The notes under the pieces: generated by a model
Told to the model about the DNA's origin: nothing
Databases searched by the model: none
What the model saw: only the letters and a program-made list of their open reading frames with translations
Position numbers and translations under genes: made by a program
Assembly (NCBI GenBank): GCA_020747015.1
Contig: JAGTJM010000100.1
Location: forward strand, 18,456-82,455
DNA from: Pyrenochaeta sp. MPI-SDFR-AT-0127
Taxonomy: Eukaryota; Ascomycota; Dothideomycetes; Pleosporales; Cucurbitariaceae
Direction of reading: 5' to 3'
DNA: 64,000 nucleotides
Part shown: positions 10,595 to 20,984 of the stretch, piece after piece
Layout of the letters: each line of letters begins with the position of its first letter
Numbering within the stretch: the stretch's first letter is position 1

Positions 10595-12055
10595 ATGGCG
10601 CTTCCAAACAAATATCAGAATGGCAGCATTGACTCGTCCGTCAAGGGCGTGTATCGAGCTTCGCCCATCAAGCTTATGATCTACGGCAATGGTGAGCTGC
10701 ATCACTGGAATTGACTTTATGATATCTAATAGAGAAATCTAGGAACCAGCAACCAGCTGTCGGATGTGGTCGCAGAACTAGGAGGCACGAAAGCGTTTAT
10801 TATCACAGGCCGGTCGCTTTACGAGAAGACGCCTGTGATCAAAAATATTGAGAAGGCACTTGGAGCTGTACATGGCGGCACCTTCAGCAAGATTGGACAG
10901 CACGCGTAAGCGTAATTACGTTAACGCTCTACTACAATCGCTAATATTGAATAGACCGATTGGAGACATCCGAGAGGCCACGGCCTTGATGTCCAAATCA
11001 GGATGCGATGTCCTCATATCAATAGGCGGTGGATCACCAATTGACTCCGCAAAGGCAATTGCTTACAATATCCACCAAGAGACGGGCAAGTGGATACCAA
11101 GTATTGCCGTACCAACGACACTGAGTGTAGCCGAGACTACACAAAACGCCGGTTTCACCACAGAAGAGAAGCATAAGATTGCAGTTAGCAACCCAGAGCT
11201 TGTGCCAAAAGGTATGTAACAGCAGTGTTGAAAGACGAATGGCATCCAATTGACTCCTTATAGCTGTTGTATACGATGGCGAGCTGGCAATATACACGCC
11301 ATTGAATCTCTGGACCAGCACAGGAGTAAGCATCTTTTACTGCGACGCAACATACAATGACCACGCAACTAATGAGAACATAGATTCGTTCACTGGACCA
11401 TGCAGTTGAGCTAATGTACCACCCTCTCGCAGCAGAAATCCCTACGAAGCGTATGTGCTTGGAAGCCATCAAGGATCTCTTCACCTACCTGCCGCAATCA
11501 AAAGCCAACCCAGACGATGCAAGTGTGCGTACGAAACTATTTCTCGCATGCTATTCGTCATTGTTCCCCTTCCTCTACACTGGAGGTGTCGGTCTCAGTC
11601 ACAGCATCGGCCATGCGATAGGCGCCACGTACAGTATTCCACACGGTATCACCAGCTGCCTGAGTCTCGCGCCAACTGTACATTTCAAGGCCAGCAACCC
11701 GGAAGAGGCCAAGCAAATTGCAAGGATCGTTCCATACATTGGAAAGCAGAGTACGGGTAGTGACGAAAAGGACTCGCATATTGTGGGAGATGCGATTGCC
11801 GAGCTTGTGGAGCAATTGGGTCACAAGACGACTTTGACAGCAGTAGGTGCAAAAGCCCAACTGGAGATAGCAAAAGCTTACCGTGTTCAGTATGATGTGC
11901 CTGTCGGCGACGCAGAAGAGGAGGCGATTGCCTCTCGAGCGCTACATAGCAAAGATCATAAGGATTTTGCGAGTCGTAAGTCCATCTAAAGCCCAGGTCA
12001 TCGTTTGAAACTAATGTCTCGCTCAGTGAAGCAAATTGTACACAATCTTTATTGA
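10595..12055 (+). CDS. Iron-containing alcohol dehydrogenase, maleylacetate-reductase-like
   Basis: Type III (iron) alcohol dehydrogenase fold; maleylacetate reductases of this family reduce maleylacetate to 3-oxoadipate with NAD(P)H. Six exons: 10595-10691, 10743-10905, 10955-11211, 11264-11325, 11384-11975 and 12027-12055, giving 399 aa with every junction in phase. The start ATG at 10595 (MALPNKYQNGS) is chosen because it is the only ATG in frame with the conserved core; the nearer ATG at 10620 is out of frame. The nucleotide-binding loop ISIGGGSPIDSAKAIA, the block AVPTTLSVAE, and the metal-binding helix LSHSIGHAIGA followed by IPHG are visible. It is divergent from the thiolase and followed in the same direction by the CoA-transferase, the order of steps expected for the lower 3-oxoadipate route. 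Confidence 0.88.
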
Positions 12056-12693
12056 AGCTATAACACAGTACTTTCTACTACGATGGGTTGAGTTTAGGAT
12101 ACTTCAAGTACGATACAGAATTGAGAATTTGGCATTCATGCTTCCACCCGATAATTCTCAGAGCTCGCGAACGGCAAAAACACGTTATCACGTGAGCCGG
12201 CAACATGTATTCTAGAATATGGAAACCTTCTCCGCCTTCTACATTTTGTGTTCTTCCACAGCCCCAGCCATCCAATAAACGTGCGTTTTGCCCGCATTTC
12301 CGAGCGAACCCCGGCAAAGGTCTTACCCGATCCGCCTGTGGAGCACTTTTCCGACCGAAAGTTCTCCACCGGCAGCGGGCGGCACTTGGATCGGCGGTCT
12401 CAATTTGGCTTAGTGCTATCATAGAGCCCCGTCATGTATGTCGTGTGGGGAGCTTCGCAACTCCGCAAACCAAAAAATTGTAAACTTCAATATCACTCGC
12501 AGCATTATACATTGAGGTTTGCAGAGCCATTGGAAGCGTTTACAGCGTATACTCAACTTGCAATCCCTTCGACTTTGCATTTAACACCTACAAACATTGG
12601 AGCATCTTCTCGTACACCATTGCGGATTTAGTCTGGAGTGTTACGCCGATACATCTTCCTGGAATTCTACGACATTAATTTTCTATCACGTTC
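12056..12693. other. Intergenic promoter region of the SCOT gene
   Basis: About 640 bp between the reductase stop and the CoA-transferase start, both on the plus strand. No gene family was recognised. It should contain the SCOT promoter. Confidence 0.4.
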
Positions 12694-14493
12694 ATGATGC
12701 AACGATCTTGCCTATTCGCGGCTCGCCGCAATGCACCATCCGTACGCTTCTTCTCCAGCTCCACCAGCCGCCTAGCAGTCAACAAGATAGTTTCGTCCGC
12801 ACAAGAAGCTATCAAGGATATGGAATCAAACACCACTGTTCTTGTTGGAGGTTTTGGATTCTCAGGAGTACCAAACACCCTTATTAATGCTCTCCGCGAT
12901 CGCTCCGACCTCAAAAACTTCACAGTCGTCAGCAACAATGCTGGTATGCCAGGTGTTGGATTGGGACAACTACTAGAAACCAAGCAGATTGGGACCATGA
13001 TCGCAAGTTACATTGGCGACAACAAGGTGTTCGAGCAAATGTATCTGAAGGGTCAGCTTAGTCTCCAATTGACGCCTCAGGGCACAATTGCGGAGAAGTG
13101 CGCTGCTGGTGCAGCAGGTGTACCGGCATTTTACACACCTGCAGCCTACGGAACAATAGGTATGTTCTCATCAAAACTTCAAAAAAAACAATTAACGTGT
13201 AAAATGGCAAGACTAACATGCATTAACAGTACAAACCGGTGAACTCCCAGTCCGCTACAACACCGACGGCACCATTGCCGAGATGGCCCCAGCAAAGGAA
13301 ACCCGCGAATTCAACGGCAAATCCTACGTGCTTGAAGAATCCATTTACGGGGACTATGCATTTGTCAAAGTCGCCAAAGCAGATCGCCTGGGCAACTGCC
13401 AGTTCCGGAAAGCGCAGAACAACTTCAACGAGGCCATGGGCAAGAATGCTAAGATGACGATTGTAGAGGCAGACGAGATTGTTGAAGATGGTCAGATTGC
13501 GCCCGAGGATATCCATCTCCAGGGTATCTATGTCAAGAGGGTTATTAAGAGCACTGAGAAAAAGCAGATTGAGAGGTTGGTGCACTGGAAGACGCCTGAG
13601 GAGCAGAAGAAGGCGCTGTTGGAGGGTGGTAAATAAGCCACACATCTTAGCGAAAATAGGTCAAGCTAACATGATATCTCAGGTTCGACAGAAGCCTCGC
13701 AGAAGCGCGAGCGCATCATTAAGCGCGCAGCTCAGGAACTCAAGGATGGCATGTACGTCAACCTCGGAATTGGCATGCCTCTCGCAGCACCTGCCTTCCT
13801 CCCTGAAGGCACCGAGATTGTTCTGGAATCTGAGAACGGTATCCTGGGTATGGGACGGTATCCCAAGCCCGGTGAAGAAGGTAAGAAACTGTAAATCCAA
13901 TATACATTTAAACATAATCATTGACCCTGTTGCAGACCCTGACCTCATCAACGCCGGCAAAGAAACCGTCACTCTCATCAAGGGCGCTTCAACATTCGGT
14001 AGCCACGAGTCCTTTGGCATGATCCGCGCTGGTCGCATCGACGTGGCTATGCTCGGCGCCATGCAGGTAAACCAATTCGGAGGTACGTTGAACCCCTACC
14101 TACGCACTCAACCTTTTCTATGCATGAAATTTGGCCTACCGGGTTTTAGCTAACCATGAAACAGATCTAGCAAATTTCATGTTGCCCGGAAAAGTCAAGG
14201 GCATCGGCGGCGCAATGGATCTCGTCGCAAATCCCACCCAGACCAAGGTCGTCATCACAATGGAACATGTCGATAAGAAGGGTAACTCCAAGATTCTTAA
14301 CAATTGCACATTCCCTCTCACTGGACAACAATGCGTCTCAACTATCATCACGGACCTCGCAGTGTTCGATGTTGATCGCGTGAACGGCTTGACCTTGAAG
14401 GAGTATGCTAAGGGCGTGACCGTCGACGAGATCAAGGCCAAGACAGAGGCGCCATTCAAGGTTGCAGAGGATTTGAAGGAGATGAGCGTTTAA
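12694..14493 (+). CDS. Succinyl-CoA:3-oxoacid CoA-transferase (SCOT-like), mitochondrial
   Basis: Family I CoA-transferase moving CoA from succinyl-CoA to acetoacetate or 3-oxoadipate. Five exons: 12694-13159, 13230-13628, 13683-13880, 13936-14082 and 14165-14493, giving 512 aa, the usual fused alpha-beta length. The N-terminus (MMQRSCLFAARRN..SVRFFSSSTSRL) is a typical mitochondrial presequence. The alpha half has VLVGGFGFSGVPNTLI and AGMPGVGLGQLL. The beta half has VNLGIGMP and LESENGILGMG, whose Glu is the CoA-thioester nucleophile, then GAMQVNQFGDLANFMLPG across the last intron. In a block with maleylacetate reductase and a mitochondrial thiolase, a 3-oxoadipate CoA-transferase role is plausible, but ketone-body-type SCOT is equally consistent with the protein alone. 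Confidence 0.93.
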
Positions 14494-14749
14494 GTAAGGG
14501 CAGGGGAAACAAAAGTGAAGATTTGATTTTTCTGCATGGTAGAAGGTTTTGACAGCGCGTCAGTAAGCATTGGTGTTATGGTGTTGTGGAGGCATTGTTA
14601 TGATTGTCTTATGTTTAGAGTTACAGCGTCACGTTCTCAACGTTAACATAGAAAGCTCAGCTTGAATGTATATATTTCTCCAAGCCAGTTGCCACCGCTC
14701 AGTCAAGCGTGTAATACATGACCCATCCGCCCGCTACTGGGTTGAGGCT

Positions 14750-15958
14750 CTATTGCTTCACGCCTACCAATGTCTCCATAAAGCTATCGAAAGCCTTCCT
14801 AGTATATTTCACAATCGGACCAGCGGTCGCCCAGAACATGGAAGCTGGAAGTTGTTCAAGAATGGCGATGAAGGTCGGTTGCCGAGGGCCACGGATTGGC
14901 TGCTCCTGGTCTAGGTTGGACACTGCATCGGAATCGTCTGAATCTGGCCTAGCACTAGCATTCACGTTTTGGTCGATAGAGTCTGCATGTGGGGCATGCA
15001 AAGCTACTTGATCTCTGGCTATGTTAGTGGTGATCTTACTTCCTAATTCAGGTGCATCAAGCACATCAGCTGGCTTCTGAGGTGTCGTTACTGCTTGTGT
15101 GTACTCCATTTGAGGAGACACAGTCTCTGATGGAAACGAAGTATAATGCATATTGAATCCAGATGAGTTCCGGTTGAAAAGGGATCTTGCCGGAGTGCCG
15201 AATGTAATCAAGTCCCCAGCCACATCATTCGCCATGACTGGTTCAAGAGGCGCCAGATCCATTTCTCGATACTGCTCTAGATTGTCCTGAGCCTCCTGGT
15301 CCTCATCCTCCCTAGCTTCCTTTGCCAACTCAGCAATCTCCTCAGGTGACGATGCATTACGACGGCGCTTAGACGGCGAGTTCTCTTTGCTACCACACTG
15401 CATGAAGTGCTTGCGGGGTTTGGTCAATGGCGTTCGATGAAAAGTTGAGGTCGTGGTGAAATCGAGGTGATTGCCAACCGGAGTCGTGATGACATTTTGG
15501 AAGTTGTTGGGAAAGTCCACAAACAAAGAGGGGGAGAGTGTTGTATCTTCGGAGGCTCGGCGTGTGATAGGCTTGGATTGGAAGGAAAGAAGTGGACCAC
15601 TTTCGTAGCATTCAAAAGCCTACAAAGCTATTAGCGGCTGATCACATTTCTCAAAATGCTATGATATATTCATGGTTCTTACTTCAAGCCCACTGATCTT
15701 GGTGTCTGCTGTTGCTGCCCCCACTAGGTTCTTATCTATTGCACCTTTGTTCGGAGTTGATGGGGAGGAGCGGCAGTGAACATCGCCCAGTATCTTTTTC
15801 AAGGTGTGACAGTCTGCTGGCGAGAGCGATGAGCATGTAGCAGCATCTCGCGTTGGAGGCGATGAAGTACTCTTGTTGCTGTGGCATTCGGTGCCTGCCG
15901 TCGGAGGTACTGGGTTGTGGAGAGGAGAATGCATGGCTGTGGGCAATGGCTGTTGCAT
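14750..15958 (-). CDS. Hypothetical, mostly disordered protein
   Basis: I do not recognise this gene. Two exons, 15958-15683 and 15619-14750, joined over a 63-bp GTAAGA..GTAG intron, give 381 aa. The N-terminal half is rich in Ser/Thr/Pro. Around residues 145-160 the segment KENSPSKRRRNASSPEE carries a basic cluster that could be a nuclear localisation signal. It is followed by a strongly acidic helical stretch (EEIAELAKEAREDEDQ). The last 45 residues (AILEQLPASMFWATAGPIV onwards) look helical and more hydrophobic than the rest. The start could also lie at a downstream Met. It is convergent with the SCOT gene and appears to be outside the catalytic block. Confidence 0.6.
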
Positions 15959-16430
15959 GAGGGCGGATTAGTTGTTGACGAAAATATACTCAAAGAGTAT
16001 GTCGTCAAATGTTGGTGCGACTCACAAGGCCTAGGGGAAGCGGCAATGTAGAGTGAGTTATGACAGAGCAGATGTGAGAGAAAAGAAGGCGGTATACTAC
16101 CAAGCGTGGGAGAAAATTACACGATGTCAGACAAAGTCTGGCAAACAGTGAAATGATGTGATCGTTGCTAGGGCAAACGCTTTGCTCGACCTAGAAGCGG
16201 CAAGAGTGAAAGAACAACAATAGGTGAGTTCCTTCCGCCATTTCAAGTTCGGCAATAGGACCAAAGCAAAGATGGGACAATAGTTTGACGCTCAACTTAA
16301 GTCCCTTTGATTACTAGAGCAATAAAATATGACCTGAGAAAGCAAGAAATGAATACAACAATCCCTATGAGCGACACCCGCAGAATGCATTGATAGAAAA
16401 CAGCAATCTTGACTTTTAACCCTCTGATAT
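15959..16430. other. Intergenic region, no gene seen
   Basis: Lies between the P450 stop and the start of the disordered-protein gene. It contains only short frames without family resemblance and should hold the promoter of the disordered-protein gene. Confidence 0.4.
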
Positions 16431-18135
16431 TTAAATCTCCACCTCAACTCCCTCCTCACCAACCTTTGCACCACGGAGCACATAGCCATCCCTCCTCGCA
16501 TCCGCAGCTTCTTTCAACACCGCCTCCGCAACCTTTTCACTTCGCACCCTCCATCTTACTCTATACACTTTGGCACTCGTCATGCTCCCTGCTGCATCAA
16601 ACGCTTCATCACTCGTATCCACCTGTATCTCCCTCCCCGCATCATCCAGTGGCGGCAGGATATCGAAAGCCCAAAGCAGTTTTGCAAGAACGATGAACAT
16701 GCTGTTTTCTGCGAGATGCACGCCAGCGCATATGCGTCGTCCGGCGCCGAAGGTCCAGTGGTCACGAGCCGATGCTGCGCCAGCGGCGTAGTGTCCGCTG
16801 CCGTGCGGGTGAGAGAGGTAGCGGTCTGGGTTGAAGCGGTGGGGTTCCGGGAAGATCTCGGGGGAGTAGTGAATAGGGTACTGCTGGAGGCTCACGACGG
16901 AATTAGCGGGTATGTGAATGCCGTTGTATACTACGGGTGCGGTGGTATAGTGCGGTGTGCCGATGCTGGTTACAGGGCGCATGCGGAGAGTTTCTTTGAC
17001 AATGGCACGTATGTATGGGAGCCTCTCTTCATCTTCAAATGAAGGTGAACGAGAGGATCCTACGACTGCATCAATCTCCTCTTGGGCCTTGCGCCAGACA
17101 TCCGGGTTTGCACTGAGGTAAAGAATGGCTGTGTTGAGTGCTGCGGATGTTGTCTCGCTTCCGGCTTCAATCATACTTCCAGCCAGAAAAGCGGCCTGTA
17201 GTTCGCTGATGCCTTGCTTCTGGTAATCAGTCTCAATGAATTGTTTGACAAAGCATTCTGGGGCTTGTTTGGTCTCCATTTGCGTTTTGAGCGAGGTCCA
17301 AAAGGACATCCAGAGATTGGCCTGTTTGTCGAAGAGTGGCTCAAGGCCTTTGCGCCACCATCGCAGACTCGGTGGGAGATTTCCAAGGAAAGGCAAAGTG
17401 TCTGCGAGATATCTCCCTGGTGTAGCAACAACGGAGAAGTCATTCATGACACTGTAGATGCCATGAACCTCAGGACAGTCCTACTTTGAATTAGCTCAAA
17501 GTTACTTTTCCATTATTGCCAAATCAAAATGAAATACTCACCCATTCAGGAATCCTCCTTCCATACGTACTAGTCATGATAACACTAACCGTATACCTCC
17601 TTACTGCCGTATAACCAATCTCGCTTCCTTTCCCTCCTGCCTGCTCATCCTTCTGCGCACCCTTCAGCACCTCCTCAAGCAGCATTTTCGCCTCAAATTC
17701 CTGACTCGGCTTGAATGTCGCACTGACTGCCGGCGTCAACAGCTTATGACTGACAGTCCTCAGCTTGCGCCACTCGGGTCCGTACTGCTGGAATAAGAAA
17801 CGCATGCCCCCGCTCAAAGTCTCGCTCGCGACGGGTGACGGTGCGCGTGAACTTGTGAAAGCGGATTGCTTGTCGAGAACCGATTTACACGCGTCTGGCG
17901 AGCAGATCATGTACCAGTCGTTCCAGCCGAGTCGGATCTTGTAGACTTCGCCATATTCGCGCGCCCAGGCCGTGATTTGCTGGTGCGGTTGGCCACCTAG
18001 TTGGTGAGCATTTCCCACAATGGGAAGACTGGCTGGACCTGGCGCATGGCGAGTACCAGGTGGTAGTCTGTTTTTGTAGCGTGTGTAGAGAAAGTAGACA
18101 GCCAAAGAGAGGACAATGAGGGCTATGGTGTACAT
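16431..18135 (-). CDS. Cytochrome P450 monooxygenase
   Basis: Membrane-anchored haem monooxygenase of the fungal class II (E-class group I) type. Two exons, 18135-17542 and 17480-16431, around a 61-bp intron, give 547 aa. The start at 18135 (MYTIALIVLSLAVYFLY) places a single N-terminal membrane anchor immediately before the Pro-rich hinge RLPPGTRHAPGPASLPIVGN; a longer in-frame extension upstream has no anchor and was rejected. The I-helix oxygen-binding stretch AGSETTSA is near residues 304-311, the K-helix ExxR in KETLRMRP near 361, and the haem-binding loop FGAGRRICAG has its Cys near 449. Substrate is unknown. No polyketide or peptide synthase lies beside it. Confidence 0.92.
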
Positions 18136-18986
18136 GTGGGGCAAGATGTTACGCAGACCTTTTTGGGAGAGAGGTGCGATGAGAAGAGGACAGGATGCTC
18201 GGATAAAGCATGCTAGCCTATCCTGCTTATTTGATATTCGCTGACTTGTTCTCCAACTGCGTCGATGTACCCCGAGACGTAAAGTGTGTGGAGTATGTTG
18301 TTCCCCACATGTTCGGAGCAATGAACCCTACACAAATGAGGGGAACAAGCTGGCACTTGATAGCGTGCGGAGAGGCAGCAAGTAAGACGTATGCCTGCAG
18401 GTTAACATTATTGCACACATTTATTGCCCCATCATTTAGTCGAAACGGTTTCTTGGTGGTCTTTGACGAAGGCAGTAGCATTGCACCAAATCAAGACGAA
18501 GCCTGTGTATGATCCACCAACGTCGACTGCATAAACCTATTAGCCGAAAATAAGCCTGACACCCTTTGAATAAAGTACTATGATCTCATTGTCCGTCGAT
18601 TCTCCAGGTGTGATTTTAGGTATATGCTTGTGAGCTACAGATACAGATGTTCACTACCCGCAAAGAGGTTCATGCCGTACGAATATGACCTTTCAGCTAA
18701 GTGGACCTCTGGCTCCACGTCCTAGAAAACCCACGAATCTCGATTATGAGTAGAAATATGTTCTGCATTTGCATCTAGGCCAAGACGACTTGACAAAAGA
18801 TGTGTAACTTTGGTGTAGACAGGGCGTCGCCTTTTAGTCAGCTTCGTCCTGTCGGCTTTCCGACGACCCGATGTTCTTCAATACGACTGCAAACATCGCA
18901 ACGTCAATGGGCTAGAAGCGCGCCATGGCGCCCATAAATTTAGACCGCCCTCCTTGACTTAATAGGCTAACCTACTAAGCAATCAG
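18136..18986. other. Divergent intergenic region between P450 and DUF924 genes
   Basis: About 850 bp separate two genes that point away from each other. No gene was recognised; both promoters must lie here. Confidence 0.4.
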
Positions 18987-19871
18987 ATGCTCGCTCGCTT
19001 CGCAACGCAGACGCCATTGCGCTTCTTCACATCCAGCGTCCTCTTGTCAAGCCTGCGCCCTCAGTACCGCGCCATGTCCACGTTCAAGCTCGACCCCGCA
19101 ATCTTCAACTCTACGCTCTACAAGCATATTCCAGAAGTATGGTTTCCTGGTATGGATTTAAAGGGCCAGGGGCTTGATGCGAATGTCATGCGCCGTTGGT
19201 TCCAAGGCACACCAGAAGAGCGATTGCATTTCGATGGCATTTGCAGAGACGCGTTTGAGCACGCGCTGGAAGCCATTGGGCCTGAGAAGTTCCCCGAAGC
19301 GAGTGCGCAGCCGTTTCTGGATGAGATAGAAAATATCGCGAAGAAGGATCAAGGCGGCAAAGGCGAGGACGCAGCATGGACGGCATTGAGTCTGACTCTT
19401 CTGCTTGATCAAATGCCGCGCAACATCTACAGAACGGACGAGGGACTGCGCAAAGTCTACACACACTACGATCGCATCAGCTTCCAGCTGACAAGCACAC
19501 TCCTCTCCTCTTCGTCACCTATTCCTCGACCAGACACCCACCCGCTCTTCCAACAATCCGCAGCGCATAGACTCTGGTTCTACATGCCGCTCATGCACTC
19601 TGAAGACATATCTGCACACAACCTCGTTGATGATATACTAGAAAAGTATGGAAACGAGATTGAGGCCTTGGAAGGGCATGAGGGATCGAAGATGTTCCTA
19701 GAAGGCCAATTAAAGGCGGAAAAGATGCACAGGGAGATTCTGGATAGGTTTGGAAGATACCCGCACAGGAATGGGGCGTTAGGGCGCAAGAGCACGGAGG
19801 AAGAAGAGAAGTTCCTCGACGAGGGTGGTGCGACATTTGGCGTTGGGCAGACGAAGAAGTCAACGACGTAG
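18987..19871 (+). CDS. DUF924 family protein
   Basis: Single-exon gene of 294 aa. Family hallmarks are a PEVWFPG block, MRRWFQGTPEE, LSLTLLLDQMPRNIYR and LWFYMPLMHSEDI, which in bacterial relatives form a TPR-like helical fold. The biochemical role of the family is not established. The first 30 residues (MLARFATQTPLRFFTSS) look like a mitochondrial targeting peptide; an internal Met at about residue 30 (MSTFKLDPAIF) could give a cytosolic form. The C-terminus is charged and probably flexible. Confidence 0.88.
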   Translation: MLARFATQTPLRFFTSSVLLSSLRPQYRAMSTFKLDPAIFNSTLYKHIPEVWFPGMDLKGQGLDANVMRRWFQGTPEERLHFDGICRDAFEHALEAIGPEKFPEASAQPFLDEIENIAKKDQGGKGEDAAWTALSLTLLLDQMPRNIYRTDEGLRKVYTHYDRISFQLTSTLLSSSSPIPRPDTHPLFQQSAAHRLWFYMPLMHSEDISAHNLVDDILEKYGNEIEALEGHEGSKMFLEGQLKAEKMHREILDRFGRYPHRNGALGRKSTEEEEKFLDEGGATFGVGQTKKSTT

Positions 19872-20278
19872 ATTTCTAACACAGCAATAACTGCTGCATA
19901 ATCATAATCGCATATGTTCGACTCGCACTTGAGCGCTTACCCTTCATTCATCAGCTGATAATGAACTTGTCGACTTTTCTACTGGTGACCAAAAGCCTGC
20001 ACAACGAGGCAAACCAACTGCATAAAAACATATTGTATGGTTCCTGCTTGGTCTCTGACTCGTAATCAAAGTATTATATAGAGCTTAAGCAAACCTACAG
20101 TGGGCACAACGAGAGAGTATGGGTTAAGGAGACTCCAAAACCTAGCATGGAACTGACTCGGCCATTATAGAACTAGGATAATAGGCCTTGAATGTATAAG
20201 CAAACTATCATATACAAGATATAGATTCATCAACAAAAAGAGACATGACATTGCTGGCCATGAGGAAGCTGCCAGAGC
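19872..20278. other. Intergenic region, no gene seen
   Basis: About 400 bp between the DUF924 stop and the tRNA terminator. No coding family or RNA was recognised. Confidence 0.4.
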
Positions 20279-20284
20279 AAAAAA
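20279..20284 (-). terminator. RNA polymerase III terminator of tRNA-Pro
   Basis: On the minus strand the tRNA 3' end is followed four bases later by six consecutive T residues, the normal pol III stop signal. It supports a functional rather than relic tRNA gene. Confidence 0.8.
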
Positions 20285-20288
20285 GAAT

Positions 20289-20432
20289 GGGTCTTGCCGC
20301 GACTCGAACGCGGGGCCTCTCGCAAGCAATGCTCGGGTTTACCCTAAGCGAGAATCATACCACTAGCTGGAAAGATGTTAGGAACCAGGTCGAAATTCGA
20401 CAGTGTTTGGGATAAACTTACACCACAAGACC
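20289..20432 (-). tRNA. tRNA-Pro (anticodon AGG) with an anticodon intron and an extra insertion in the D arm
   Basis: The minus strand begins GGTCTTGTGGT (20432-20422) and ends GCGGCAAGACC plus C (to 20289). The acceptor stem GGTCTTG/CAAGACC pairs 7 of 7. The T arm is CCGCG-TTCGAGT-CGCGG. The anticodon arm TCTCGC/GCGAGA carries loop TTAGGG-T with anticodon AGG at 20345-20343. A 17-nt intron at 20341-20325 lies at the canonical position, one base 3' of the anticodon. A second, 55-nt segment splits the D arm between GGT and CTAGTGG. Without both segments the sequence matches a standard eukaryotic tRNA-Pro (GGTCTAGTGGTATGATTC). A T6 terminator follows. The D-arm insertion interrupts the internal A box. 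Confidence 0.85.
20367..20421 (-). other. 55-nt insertion in the D arm of tRNA-Pro with spliceosomal-intron signals
   Basis: On the minus strand the segment starts GTAAGT, has a near-perfect hairpin GTCGAA-T-TTCGAC in the middle, a CTAAC branch-point match 12 nt before the end, and ends TTTCCAG. Removing exactly these 55 bases joins GGT to CTAG and restores the invariant tRNA-Pro D arm. This looks like a GT-AG mRNA-type intron in the wrong kind of gene. See findings. Confidence 0.75.
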
Positions 20433-20984
20433 AATGCTGTAAAGCTGTTGATGTGAAAATATTGAATAATTAAAACTATAGTATTGAAGATAACGAAGGC
20501 TGGCACAGCCATGTTGGCGCTAAACTTAGCTGGCTGAATACGCTCCCGAACTAAGAACCGAACACTCATTCCAAGGTCTAGCTAGTCCTCTTTCGAATAG
20601 ATTTGCGGCCACGTCAAAGCGGTTCACGCCAGAGTCGCATGTTGCAGTGGAGTATAGGTGGAATCAGCTTTGAAAATGCGGTCGAAGCCTCTAAAGTTAT
20701 AATCCGTCCATTGAGCCCATTCTCTTTGTCAGCTTCTTGCCGAGAAGTTTGGCTCTGGACTCTATGTTAGTTCTTTGTGCCCACGCTGGAGGCCGACCAT
20801 AGCGATCGTGACGTCGAATGCGCTAAGGACCGAGCCTCGTCTTCGACAGACCTCAGCATCATGGACGCGTCTCCCGAACTCTGCGTACCACGTCGTCTTC
20901 AGGCTCAGATAACGTCAATTGCCTGATCACAAGTTTATCGCGTTCCAATGGTTTCCCAATTGACTTAAGAGACTATCGTCTATT
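20433..20984. other. Intergenic region upstream of the tRNA and of the next gene
   Basis: About 550 bp. A short minus-strand frame (20569-20378) runs through here into the tRNA but has no family resemblance. The region should hold the promoter of the plus-strand gene at 20985. Confidence 0.4.

Noticed and set aside
17543..18321. Longer in-frame N-terminus for the P450 (start at 18321)
   Set aside because: The extra 62 residues come before the membrane anchor and lack a signal; the ATG at 18135 gives the normal P450 N-terminus.
20378..20569. Short minus-strand frame running into the tRNA gene
   Set aside because: Hydrophobic by chance, no family resemblance, and it overlaps the tRNA 5' part and the D-arm insertion.
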